From assembly GCA_012032555.1 (NCBI GenBank), contig JAAUSR010000061.1, positions 1 through 32,158 on the forward strand: DNA of 32,158 bases, written 5' to 3'. The DNA is from Thioploca sp. (GTDB lineage: Bacteria > Pseudomonadota > Gammaproteobacteria > Beggiatoales > Beggiatoaceae). The translations under genes were made by a program, and so were the position numbers. Below, piece after piece: positions 18,939 to 26,731 of this stretch (position 1 is its first letter; each line of letters begins with the position of its first letter). The notes beneath the pieces are model-generated. The model worked only from the letters and a program-made list of their open reading frames with translations. It was not told the DNA's origin and did no database searches.

Positions 18939-19682
18939 ATGACACAATTAACGATTGATTCAGAACAATTTGATCAACTCATTTTAGAGAAATTACCCGC
19001 ATTGATGCAGCAAAATCCCCAAATTCAGGAATTAGTTTTGAACTGGACGCGGCAAGATTTTGTAGAACGTAAGGAAACTAATAATTGGTTCTATCAAATC
19101 TTAGAAGAATTAAGACGAGATAGGGAAGCACAAAGTCGCAAATGGGACGAACAAAACCATCAGTGGAAAGAATATACCCAGGAGCAAAACCAGAAATGGG
19201 CAGAGCAAAATCGCAAATGGGAAGATGCTAAACGGGAATTTGATAGAATGCACGAAGCGATTATGGCTGTCGCTAACAAACCGGATCGCAGTATTACAGC
19301 ACTGGGTGCGCGTTGGGGAATTAAGTCTGAAAGCTCTTTTTGGAATGCGTTAGTTGGGATTTTAGAAAAGAGTTTTGAGGTCCAAGTCCTTAACATTACC
19401 GACTATGATGATGAAGGCAAAGTATTTGGTCGACCAGAACAAATTGAATTAGACGTGGTTATCAAAAATGGCTTATTGATAATCTGTGAAATTAAGTCCT
19501 CTATAAGTCGCTCCGATATGTATACGTTTGAACGGAAAGTTCGTTTTTATGAGCAGCGTCATCAACGTCAAGCGACTCGAATGTTAGTGATTTCACCGAT
19601 GGTTGATGCGAGAGCTGAAAAAGTAGCTAAACAGTTAGGAATTGAAATCTATAGCGACTCAATGGATATCGAGGAATTATGA
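18939..19682 (+). CDS. PD-(D/E)XK protein with tryptophan coiled coil, DUF3782-like
   Basis: 247 residues. The N-terminal part is helical (SEQFDQLILEKLPALMQQ). Residues about 45-105 form a hydrophilic coiled coil with repeated W-x-EQN and KW units (RKWDEQNHQW, QEQNQKWAEQNRKWEDAKREF). The C-terminal domain (about 115-247) has the nuclease-fold core: D172 in ELDVVIKNG, then E184-I-K186 in ICEIKSS. This resembles the DUF3782 group, a class of multicopy accessory proteins in cyanobacteria and sulfur bacteria of unknown biological role. The start ATG 18939 lies after GGAATACGAAG, 10 bases downstream of the frameshifted PD-(D/E)XK gene, so the two are probably cotranscribed. Confidence 0.8.
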   Translation: MTQLTIDSEQFDQLILEKLPALMQQNPQIQELVLNWTRQDFVERKETNNWFYQILEELRRDREAQSRKWDEQNHQWKEYTQEQNQKWAEQNRKWEDAKREFDRMHEAIMAVANKPDRSITALGARWGIKSESSFWNALVGILEKSFEVQVLNITDYDDEGKVFGRPEQIELDVVIKNGLLIICEIKSSISRSDMYTFERKVRFYEQRHQRQATRMLVISPMVDARAEKVAKQLGIEIYSDSMDIEEL

Positions 19683-19999
19683 TTACCTTACCTTGCCTAC
19701 CTTTTTTCCGCACCGTGCCCCATCCATAATGGTGGGCAAAATGCCGTGTGAGTTTCGTATCCCTATTAAAAAACCTCTTAGACGGCATTTTGCCCACTCT
19801 ACTTGGCTTTCCAGAAAATCCCCCTTTATCTCTCTTGGTCAAAGGGAGAGATCAAGAGCTTAATTTCATGGCAGTGATGTTGTAGCGTTGGAATGAGGAA
19901 AAAGTTGTTAGTAAAGCTGGTAATTGATTATTATTTAGTGGGTATTTTGATACGCTGATGGTGAAATGATTTAGATAAACCAACTGTTGTGGAGACGAC
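19683..19999. other. Intergenic region with inverted repeats
   Basis: 317 bases without a gene. Holds the perfect 16-base inverted repeat at 19732-19797 and a second small hairpin (CTCTTG...CAAGAG at 19832-19859). The right part leads to the ribosome site GGAG (19991-19994) of the secreted protein. Confidence 0.5.
19732..19797. repeat. Perfect 16-bp inverted repeat
   Basis: Left arm GTGGGCAAAATGCCGT (19732-19747) and right arm ACGGCATTTTGCCCAC (19782-19797) are exact complements with a 34-base spacer. It shares the GTGGGCAA core with the hairpin at 436. It looks like a member of a dispersed palindromic element or a tiny non-autonomous element; no target-site duplication was recognised. Confidence 0.65.
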
Positions 20000-21667
20000 A
20001 TGATGAAAATAATTCGACTTAAATTTTGGTTAATGATGTTCTTAATCAGCCTACCACTACTGACCTTAGCGGGTAGTTTGGAACCACCCGGTCCGCCGGG
20101 TAGTATGAATAGTGCGATGTATAGCGTCAATGACATCTGTGAGCGGTTAAAAACGGGAGCGGAACCGGAATTGAAACCGTTTCGAGGGCCGACGAGTGGT
20201 CCGGGAGTGAGTAGTGGCTGTAATCTAAATGAAGTAATGGGGGCAGCACCGAAGCGAGAAGCGGATGGCGCACAAGCGTCGGAAGTGCTGATAGGAAAAA
20301 GCTATTGGAGTTTACGAGCTGAACCGTGGGGTTGGCAAACGGGAACGATGCCCAACCGAGGTGCGCCAACCTATACCCCAAATACTCAAGACCAAGAGAT
20401 AGCGGCGGGTTATTACGAACCAGGTGTAGTGAAAGGGGATGAAGACTTAAAAGCAAGTAATCTGTTGAAGGGAATAGAACTATTTGGTGTGATTGGTAAT
20501 TATGAATGCCCGGCGGTGGCGGGGTGCACGGGAACGGCGGTAGCGTCAGAGGTGCTGGCTGGGAAAACGTTCTCAACTCGCCAAGGAGTAGATTTAGAGG
20601 GGACGATGCCCGATCAAAGTGAAAAAAACTATACGCCGAGCGCCAATGATCAACCAATAGTCGCTGGTTATTACAATGGTTCTGGTGTGGTGACAGGAGA
20701 AGTTAATTTAGTATCGAATAATATCAAAGCTGGGGTAAAAATTTTTGGGGTGTCTGGTGATAAGAATGTAGTTGATACGAGTAATAGTGATGCGGTTGCT
20801 AGAGAGATTTTAAGTGGCAAAAAAGCCTGGGTAAAAGGAAAAGAAATAACCGGAAGTTTATCGCTAGCGACGGTACCGAGTCAAAGTTTATCGGCGACGA
20901 GTACAATGGTAGCCGCCGGGGTTTATGCAGCGACGACGTTAGATACAGTCGATACAGATTTGGTAAGTAGTCATATCAAAAGTGGGGTGACGTTGTTTGG
21001 AGTCGCTGGAGATTCGAATATAGTGGATACGAGTAGTGGGGATGTAGTTGCTGGTGAGATGGTAAGTGGTAAAAAGGCTTGGGTAGATGGTATAGAAGTG
21101 ATCGGACAACGGAGTGTAGCACCGGTACCGAAAACGGGTCAAACGGCTTCTTATGCGGCTGAAGATGATGGAATTTATCAAAAAGGCGTAACGACATCAC
21201 TGCGGTTCACTGACCAAGGAGATGGGACGGTGACGGATAATCTGACGGGTTTAATTTGGTTGAAAAAAGCGAATTGTATAGGAACGGATAATCCGAATTT
21301 TGATACGGATGGAGCTAGTGATGGAAAGGTTTATTGGCAAACGGCCCTTAATTTTGTAACTGGTTTGAATGCCACGCCGGCTAATTGTGGAGTAACTCAG
21401 ACAGATTGGCGTTTGCCGAATATAAATGAATTGCGCAGTCTTACTCACTGGGGTTTTTATGCTCCGGCTTTATCGAATGCGGCTGGAACGAGTAGGTGGA
21501 GTGAGAATGATCCGTTTACTGGTGTCCAGTTGGACCTCTATTGGTCGGCTACTACGGACGCGAGTAGTACGAGTGTCGCGTGGAGCGTGAGCCTCAGCAA
21601 CGGCGACGTCGGCACCAACGTTAAGACGGTCATGCACTATGTGTGGCCGGTTAGAGGTGGACAATAG
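20000..21667 (+). CDS. Secreted repeat protein with C-terminal DUF1566 (Lcl-type) domain
   Basis: 555 residues. The signal peptide is clear (MMKIIRLKFWLMMFLISLPL, then a likely cut near LAG-S). After a Pro/Gly-rich start come repeated units of about 80 residues with the pattern LxxxxIKxGVxxFGVxG...SGKKAWVxGxEI (FGVIGNY near 167, FGVSGDK near 251, FGVAGDS near 333), resembling tail-fibre-like repeats. The C-terminal ~160 residues match DUF1566: FTDQGDGTVTDNLTGLIWLK, WRLPNINELRSL, LYWSAT, VWPVRGGQ. DUF1566 domains are used as surface ligand-binding domains and as targets of diversity-generating retroelements. The last ~35 codons switch to almost purely G/C-ending codons (see the variable-region feature). 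GGAG at 19991 supports the start at ATG 20000; the following ATG is also possible. Confidence 0.88.
   Translation: MMKIIRLKFWLMMFLISLPLLTLAGSLEPPGPPGSMNSAMYSVNDICERLKTGAEPELKPFRGPTSGPGVSSGCNLNEVMGAAPKREADGAQASEVLIGKSYWSLRAEPWGWQTGTMPNRGAPTYTPNTQDQEIAAGYYEPGVVKGDEDLKASNLLKGIELFGVIGNYECPAVAGCTGTAVASEVLAGKTFSTRQGVDLEGTMPDQSEKNYTPSANDQPIVAGYYNGSGVVTGEVNLVSNNIKAGVKIFGVSGDKNVVDTSNSDAVAREILSGKKAWVKGKEITGSLSLATVPSQSLSATSTMVAAGVYAATTLDTVDTDLVSSHIKSGVTLFGVAGDSNIVDTSSGDVVAGEMVSGKKAWVDGIEVIGQRSVAPVPKTGQTASYAAEDDGIYQKGVTTSLRFTDQGDGTVTDNLTGLIWLKKANCIGTDNPNFDTDGASDGKVYWQTALNFVTGLNATPANCGVTQTDWRLPNINELRSLTHWGFYAPALSNAAGTSRWSENDPFTGVQLDLYWSATTDASSTSVAWSVSLSNGDVGTNVKTVMHYVWPVRGGQ
20464..21111 (+). repeat. Three coding repeat units in the secreted protein
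   Basis: Units begin near 20464, 20725 and 20971, each encoding an I-K/K-G-x-x-x-FGV-x-G-(D/N) stretch followed by a variable link and (S/A)GK-x-(A/F). Units 2 and 3 are alike at the DNA level too (GATACGAGTA and AAGTGG(C/T)AAAAA segments), indicating fairly recent duplication. Start points are approximate. Confidence 0.5.
21557..21667 (+). other. Candidate diversity-generating retroelement variable region
   Basis: From 21557 to the stop, codons change abruptly. In the 21 codons 21575-21637, 20 end in G or C and 14 are NNC (AGC, GTC, CTC, GGC, GAC, ACC, CAC, AAC). These are exactly the products of single or double A substitutions in AAC codons, mixed with unmutated-looking ACG, GCG, TGG and AAG. 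A constant-looking end follows (TGGCCGGTTAGAGGTGGAC), then the stop and a perfect hairpin at 21690. This matches a VR with its initiation-of-mutagenic-homing end. No reverse transcriptase, template repeat or Avd gene is in the window, so the link to a retroelement is inference. Confidence 0.55.
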
Positions 21668-21689
21668 GTGATTTGATAATTTTTTCTCG

Positions 21690-21710
21690 TTCCCACGCTC
21701 GGCGTGGGAA
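21690..21710. repeat. Hairpin just after the DUF1566 gene
   Basis: Arms TTCCCACGC (21690-21698) and GCGTGGGAA (21702-21710) pair perfectly around TCG. It starts 23 bases after the stop codon. Two readings: the structured element that sits downstream of variable regions in diversity-generating retroelements, or a copy of a common dispersed CCCACGC palindrome. No T-tract follows on either strand. Confidence 0.6.
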
Positions 21711-21764
21711 TGTCAACTCTGGCGTTCTAAGTTCTGCTAACAGTACTGCACCGATGGAGTTTCG

Positions 21765-21789
21765 GTAGGGTGGGCAATGCCCACCCTAC
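21765..21789. repeat. GTAGGGTGGGC palindrome
   Basis: Arms GTAGGGTGGGC (21765-21775) and GCCCACCCTAC (21779-21789) pair perfectly around AAT. It is the most complete copy of the GGGTGGGC family seen in the window. Confidence 0.65.
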
Positions 21790-21817
21790 GGAGGAACTAA
21801 GTTTCGTGTGCAGACCC

Positions 21818-21846
21818 GCCAGACGGGGTTACAAACCCCGTCTGGC
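21818..21846. repeat. 13-bp stem palindrome before recJ
   Basis: Arms GCCAGACGGGGTT (21818-21830) and AACCCCGTCTGGC (21834-21846) pair perfectly around ACA. It is the third hairpin within 160 bases. Its sequence is unlike the GGGTGGGC family. It may be a transcription end between the secreted protein gene and recJ, but lacks a T-tract. Confidence 0.6.
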
Positions 21847-21957
21847 ACGGGATAATTTCCGAACTGATCGACTCGATGTATCTTTTGGTGAATTAGTTAT
21901 ATCGTTTTCAAAACGACTGGCTATTTAAATTGTGCAAAATTAGTTACTTAAAACCGC

Positions 21958-23720
21958 ATGAACAAAATTATTCAACGTCGCCCATTACCGGAGAATATTA
22001 ATTTACCGGACCACTTTCACCCGGTTATAAAAAGAGTACTAGCCGCTCGTCATGTAGCCGTTGCAGCGGAATTAGATTATGGCTTGCACAATTTGCTACC
22101 CTACACTTCGTTGTTAGGTATTCAAACCGCAGTAGATCTACTTTGGGAAGCCTTAACTCATCAAGCACGGATTCTCATCATTGCCGATTACGATGCCGAT
22201 GGGGCGACCAGTTGTGTTGTGGCTATTAAAGCACTACGTCAAATGGGTGCTCAACAAGTTGGTTTTTTGGTACCCCATCGTGAAAAACATGGTTATGGAC
22301 TAACACCAGAGATTGTTGAATTAGCCATAACCGATTCGTGGTTAGTTAATACTACACCGGGAAATGCCCCCGATTTGCTAATAACCGTGGATAATGGCAT
22401 TTCCAGTTTAAGTGGGGTAGCGTTAGCCAAACAATATGGTATGCGAGTGCTAGTAACGGATCATCATTGGCACCGACTCAATTACCTCAAGCTGATGCTA
22501 TCGTCAATCCTAATCAGCCCGGTGATACTTTTCCCAGTAAAAGTCTTTGTGGTGTTGGTGTTATTTTTTATGTGATGATGGCTTTGCGAGCGCGATTACG
22601 CGACTGTGGTTGGTTTGCCAGTCAAGGTATTACCGAACCCAATTTGGCTAATTTGCTTGATCTGGTTGCATTAGGTACGGTTGCTGATGTTGTGAGTCTA
22701 GATTACAACAATCGGATTTTAGTCGAACAAGGTTTACGACGCATTCGGGCTAATCGGTGTTGTCCAGGTATTCGGGCTTTAATCCAAGTTGCTGGATTAA
22801 CGCAATCTTATCTCGTGGCAAGTGATTTAGCTTTTTACTTGGGACCACGCTTAAATGCAGCCGGACGCATGGATGATATGTCACATGGTATTACTTGTTT
22901 GTTAAGTGAAGAAGAGGACACTGCCGAATTGCATGCCCAGTTATTACAGAATTTTAATCAGGAACGTCGCTGTGAAGAAGCTAAAATGCACCAAGAAGCA
23001 TTAGAGATGATTGCAACCCTCGGTGATCTTGAACAACTCCCCATGGGACTCTGCTTATTAGATGAAAAATGGCATCAAGGTGTAGTTGGTATTTTAGCAG
23101 CGCGAATTAAAGATCGGTTACATCGACCCGTTATCATTTTCACCCATGACAAGGATGAGCAGATTAGAGGTTCCGGTCGATCCGTGTCAGCCGTGCATAT
23201 TCGTGATATTTTAGCCAGCATGGCGGCACAATATCCGCAGCTGATTACGCGTTTTGGTGGCCATGCTATGGCTGCTGGAATAACAATACCGCATTGCCAA
23301 TTTACTAATTTTCAAAGTGCATTTGATCAAGCCGTTCGGCAATATTTATCAGTGGAACAGTTACCAGGTGTTATTTTAAGCGATGGCGCTTTATCACCAG
23401 AAGATTTTAATTTAGAACTCGCTGAGCAACTGCGTACTTTAACACCCTGGGGGCATCATTTTCCTGAACCAATTTTTGATGGTGAGTTTGAATTATTAAC
23501 CTATCGGGTGTTAAAAGATAAACATTTAAAGATGCAGGTTCGTCCCTTAGCCGGTAAGCAAACTATAGAGGTAATTGCTTTCAACGTGCTTGAGAAGCAA
23601 TGGCTAACTCCGGTTAAGCGGATTCACTTAGCTTATAAACTGGATATCAATTACTTTCGTGGTTTTAAAAATTTACAATTAAGAGCCGAATATGTAGCTG
23701 AAATCAGAATTACCTCCTGA
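21958..23720 (+). CDS. recJ: Single-stranded-DNA exonuclease RecJ, frameshifted
   Basis: About 587 residues when joined, the normal RecJ length. RecJ degrades single-stranded DNA 5' to 3' in recombination and repair. The first frame carries the DHH phosphoesterase motifs ADYDADGATS, VDNGISS and VTDHH, then fails just after DHH near 22465. The second frame resumes at once with LAPTQLPQADAIVNPNQPGD and goes on to GTVADVV, GPRLNAAGRM, the DHHA1 region SGRSVSAVHIRDIL and GGHAMAAG, and the C-terminal binding domain. One inserted base in CATCATTGG (about 22464-22469) restores HHLAPTQ. All catalytic motifs are intact, which argues for a consensus indel rather than gene loss. The start at ATG 21958 has no clear Shine-Dalgarno. 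Confidence 0.9.
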
Positions 23721-23754
23721 AAATTGATAACTTAATTAGCTACTTGGTGTTTGT

Positions 23755-25818
23755 TCAACCCACTATTTCGCTAGAAATGATGAAATCGTGTTGTTGATAT
23801 TCTCTGATGCTCAATAATTTATTTAAAAGGGTTGACCAGGATTCTGGTTTTAATTCTAAAAAGGCTTCCGCATACTGACCGGCTGATTTTAAATAGAGTG
23901 CTCGATAACTAGCCATACCAGTACAAGCGGCTAAATAGTCACTATATTTTAGTGGTAGTTGGTAGCATTGCAAGGCTTGTTGTTTGAGTGAAAATACCGT
24001 GGTGATGTCAACTACTTTCGTTGCCGGCACTGGCGACCATATTTCGTATAAAAATACGCGTTCTAAACAACCATTTTGCTGCCATATTTCGAGCAGCGAT
24101 AAACTAATGGCGACATGATCGCGATGAAAATCCAGAACTGACGGGAGTAATAACCAATTGGCAGCGTAACTATTCAGTAAATCAGCCAGTTGAATTGCTA
24201 TCGGATGAGTGTGTTGATAATGGCTATCCGGTTGATTAAAAAAGACAACATCATCAATGCCTAACAAGTGAAGTGCTGCTACTGATTCACGTTGACGGTG
24301 AATGACAATATCTCCGCCAGCATTATAGCCTAATGGATCACCGGCTTTACCGTCGGTAATGATAACGACTTTAATATGGCAACCGGTTTGTCGAAGTAAA
24401 GCCAGTGTTCCACCACAACCTAACATTTCATCATCTGAATGCGGGGCAATAAGTAAGATTCTAGCTTGTTGAGGAAGTTCTAATAAAGTGGGTAAAGGAC
24501 AAAGTGACCAGGATTGAATCTGTTGTTGCCAACTGGTAAATGGAAAAAACCGGTTGGGTTGGGTACGATTGGATATCGGTAACCGGGGCGGTCGGGGTTG
24601 AGAAACTAAAGCAGACTTTAAAGGGATACCTTGATACATGGCGAGATAAGCTTCAGCAATGGCTTGACTATCTGGCCAAGTTTGTACCCACTGTAACGCC
24701 TGTTGACTCCAATATTGACGAGTTTCTCTATCGTTTAACAATGATTGTAGCGCCTGACTGAGTGCTTGAGTATCATGGGCGGTAATTAAATGCGCACCAC
24801 TCCCAACAACTTCGGCAACACCACCAACTGCCGTGCAAATGGTTGGTAATCCCATAACTAATGCTTCTAGAGTCGCTAAACCGAATGATTCTGTTAAAGA
24901 AACGCTGACGTAAATATCGGCTGCTGAGTAATATAGCCCCATATCATCCGTGACTGCAAAATCGAGTTGGTCGCTAATTCCTAACTGTGTTCCTAATGCT
25001 TGTAAACTAGTTCGATCACCTTCACCAATGAGTACTAATTTCCAATGAGAATAGGGTAAGTCAGCACAAGCTTTGATTAAAGCCGGAAATTGTTTTAAAG
25101 GAACTAACCGCCCCACCGCAATAATATAAATCGTGTTGGTAACCCAACCTAAACGTTGACGCGCTGCCGGTTGAGAATAGTGATTTAAAGTAGGGCGTGG
25201 ATGAGAAATGGTATACCAAGTGTTGGGTAGGGGATAAATGGATAAATCCCGGCTCAATTGAGTTAAGCCACTATAAGTAGGGGTAACTACCCAATGGGCT
25301 TTTAGCAATATTTTCGCTTCCCAGCGTCGCAACCATTGCATGACTTTGGTACCTAAACGAGCACCATCGATATGAAAGGCTTCGGCATAACAGCCAAAAC
25401 CATGTTCGGTCACGCCCCAACGCGCGGTGTGTCCACGTCGTAAACTTGCAACCCAACGAATACGGGCGAACCAACGGTAACCGGCGCCAATGATGGGATC
25501 GTGACAATGTACATGGGTATATCGTTCCTGCACCATAATTTTAGCGGCTAACCTGCCCATATTGAGACGTTCTAAGATACCTCCCAGTAATGAAGAAAAT
25601 TCAGTGTGGGTAAAGTAATGACCCAATAATTTAACTAAGCGGTTATGTATCGTTTGGAGCCAAATGAGGCTGCGTTCTCCTACATTTTCTCGACAAAGAT
25701 AACCCACTTCAATTCCCCGTTTTTCGATTTCTGCAATGATGGGAGCCAAACTTTTATTTAAACCATAGCGCTTATCGGTTAAGTTTTCACGAGTAACCAT
25801 GAGAATTTTCATCAGCAT
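23755..25818 (-). CDS. GT4 glycosyltransferase fused to PIG-L/LmbE deacetylase
   Basis: 687 residues. The N-terminal ~400 residues form a GT-B glycosyltransferase of family 4: MKILMVTRENLTD at the start, a nucleotide-sugar domain with IIAVGRLVPLKQFPALIKA and the E-x7-E pattern in LTESFGLATLEALVMGLP. After a linker, the C-terminal ~230 residues are a PIG-L/LmbE zinc deacetylase: IAPHSDDEMLGCGGT (HSDDE where most members have HPDDE), TDGKAGDP, RQRESVAALHLLG and FHRDHVAI (H-x-D-H). Inferred role: adding an N-acetylhexosamine to an acceptor and then deacetylating it, in a glycolipid, polysaccharide or small-molecule pathway. No signal peptide. The frame begins ATG-CTG-ATG; the second ATG (25812) is better spaced from AGGG. 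Confidence 0.85.
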   Translation of the reverse strand: MLMKILMVTRENLTDKRYGLNKSLAPIIAEIEKRGIEVGYLCRENVGERSLIWLQTIHNRLVKLLGHYFTHTEFSSLLGGILERLNMGRLAAKIMVQERYTHVHCHDPIIGAGYRWFARIRWVASLRRGHTARWGVTEHGFGCYAEAFHIDGARLGTKVMQWLRRWEAKILLKAHWVVTPTYSGLTQLSRDLSIYPLPNTWYTISHPRPTLNHYSQPAARQRLGWVTNTIYIIAVGRLVPLKQFPALIKACADLPYSHWKLVLIGEGDRTSLQALGTQLGISDQLDFAVTDDMGLYYSAADIYVSVSLTESFGLATLEALVMGLPTICTAVGGVAEVVGSGAHLITAHDTQALSQALQSLLNDRETRQYWSQQALQWVQTWPDSQAIAEAYLAMYQGIPLKSALVSQPRPPRLPISNRTQPNRFFPFTSWQQQIQSWSLCPLPTLLELPQQARILLIAPHSDDEMLGCGGTLALLRQTGCHIKVVIITDGKAGDPLGYNAGGDIVIHRQRESVAALHLLGIDDVVFFNQPDSHYQHTHPIAIQLADLLNSYAANWLLLPSVLDFHRDHVAISLSLLEIWQQNGCLERVFLYEIWSPVPATKVVDITTVFSLKQQALQCYQLPLKYSDYLAACTGMASYRALYLKSAGQYAEAFLELKPESWSTLLNKLLSIREYQQHDFIISSEIVG

Positions 25819-26047
25819 AGCCCTATTATTAACTTGACCAAGAATGAAGAAGTAAAACGTAATACTTTAATTTTAATATAAAATAAAAACCGCGTTCAAA
25901 TAAAGTCATTAATTTTAACCCTGAGCAATTGAGGTATACTTCAATAAGCCGCTGGTCTGAATTAGCATTTTCGAAATTAAACCATTGACAGTATGTAGTT
26001 GATCGACCATTCAATTCGGTGAATCCTTCTCTTCTAAAAATGCTGAT

Positions 26048-26731
26048 TCAGGCAACATTCAGACAAACGACTCGATTGCGTAAATAAACTGGCGAGGCGT
26101 TCTCAGCGCTAACAATTTGTCCTGCTGCAAAAGCGGCTTGTGCTAAAGGAATCATAGCGCGTGCCTGGGGATATTTCTCGCCCTGATAACCCAGAATTTT
26201 ATCTCCCAATCGGGTGGTTAATTCCTGCGCATAAATTACCCAACCGCTACCAATGCCATACCATCCCGCCGTGGTTGGTAAATCAATTGATAGTGGCGTA
26301 CACACCATTTCTGCACTGACTGGTTGCATAATTCCTTTTTCATCAATATGATAACGTCCAAAATAAATTTCATTCATGCGTGCATCGATAGCCGCTAAAA
26401 CTTGCGCTATGTTGTTGTCAAGATAAGCAGCTTGCGCTAAAGTGGCTAAGGAGGAGATAGGTGCTACTGGAATATCGGCAGCAAAGGCAATTCCTTGCGT
26501 GATGCCACAAGCAATTCGTAACCCCGTAAAACTACCCGGACCACGCCCAAAAGCAATGCCGTCTAATTGCGTTGGTTTCAAGCCAGCTTCAGCTAACAAT
26601 TGATCTATCATCGGTAAAATTAACGTTGTATGTTGACGCGGTGCAATGACTGATTGTTCCCCGATTGCTCCATCGACAGATAAAGCACAAGAACAAGCAT
26701 CAGTGGAAGTATCAAGCGTGAGTAATTTCAT
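26048..26731 (-). CDS. tsaB: tRNA threonylcarbamoyladenosine biosynthesis protein TsaB
   Basis: 227 residues, the usual size for TsaB (YeaZ). It partners with TsaD (and TsaE) to transfer threonylcarbamoyl to A37 of ANN-decoding tRNAs. Seen: the ASKHA-fold start KLLTLDTSTDACSCAL, RQHTTLILPMIDQLL, the hallmark GRGPGSFTGLRIACGITQGIA, and AAIDARMNEIYFG. The start ATG at 26731 overlaps the epmA stop by one base (TAATG), so the two are translationally coupled. EpmA modifies elongation factor P, so the pair links two translation-fidelity functions. Confidence 0.95.
   Translation of the reverse strand: MKLLTLDTSTDACSCALSVDGAIGEQSVIAPRQHTTLILPMIDQLLAEAGLKPTQLDGIAFGRGPGSFTGLRIACGITQGIAFAADIPVAPISSLATLAQAAYLDNNIAQVLAAIDARMNEIYFGRYHIDEKGIMQPVSAEMVCTPLSIDLPTTAGWYGIGSGWVIYAQELTTRLGDKILGYQGEKYPQARAMIPLAQAAFAAGQIVSAENASPVYLRNRVVCLNVA

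Noticed and set aside
20127-20657. Long open frame (176 codons) antisense to the secreted protein
   Set aside because: It mirrors the repeat-rich sense gene with its unusual codon use; proline/leucine-rich with no ribosome site. The sense gene has a signal peptide and a known domain.
22467-22575. Overlap of two recJ frames as two separate genes
   Set aside because: The second frame starts with a TTG inside the DHH motif region and simply continues RecJ; one frameshifted gene explains both.
25829-26014. Open frame of 61 codons on the minus strand between the glycosyltransferase fusion and tsaB
   Set aside because: No ribosome site, low-complexity C-terminal half, no family resemblance; likely chance in AT-rich DNA.
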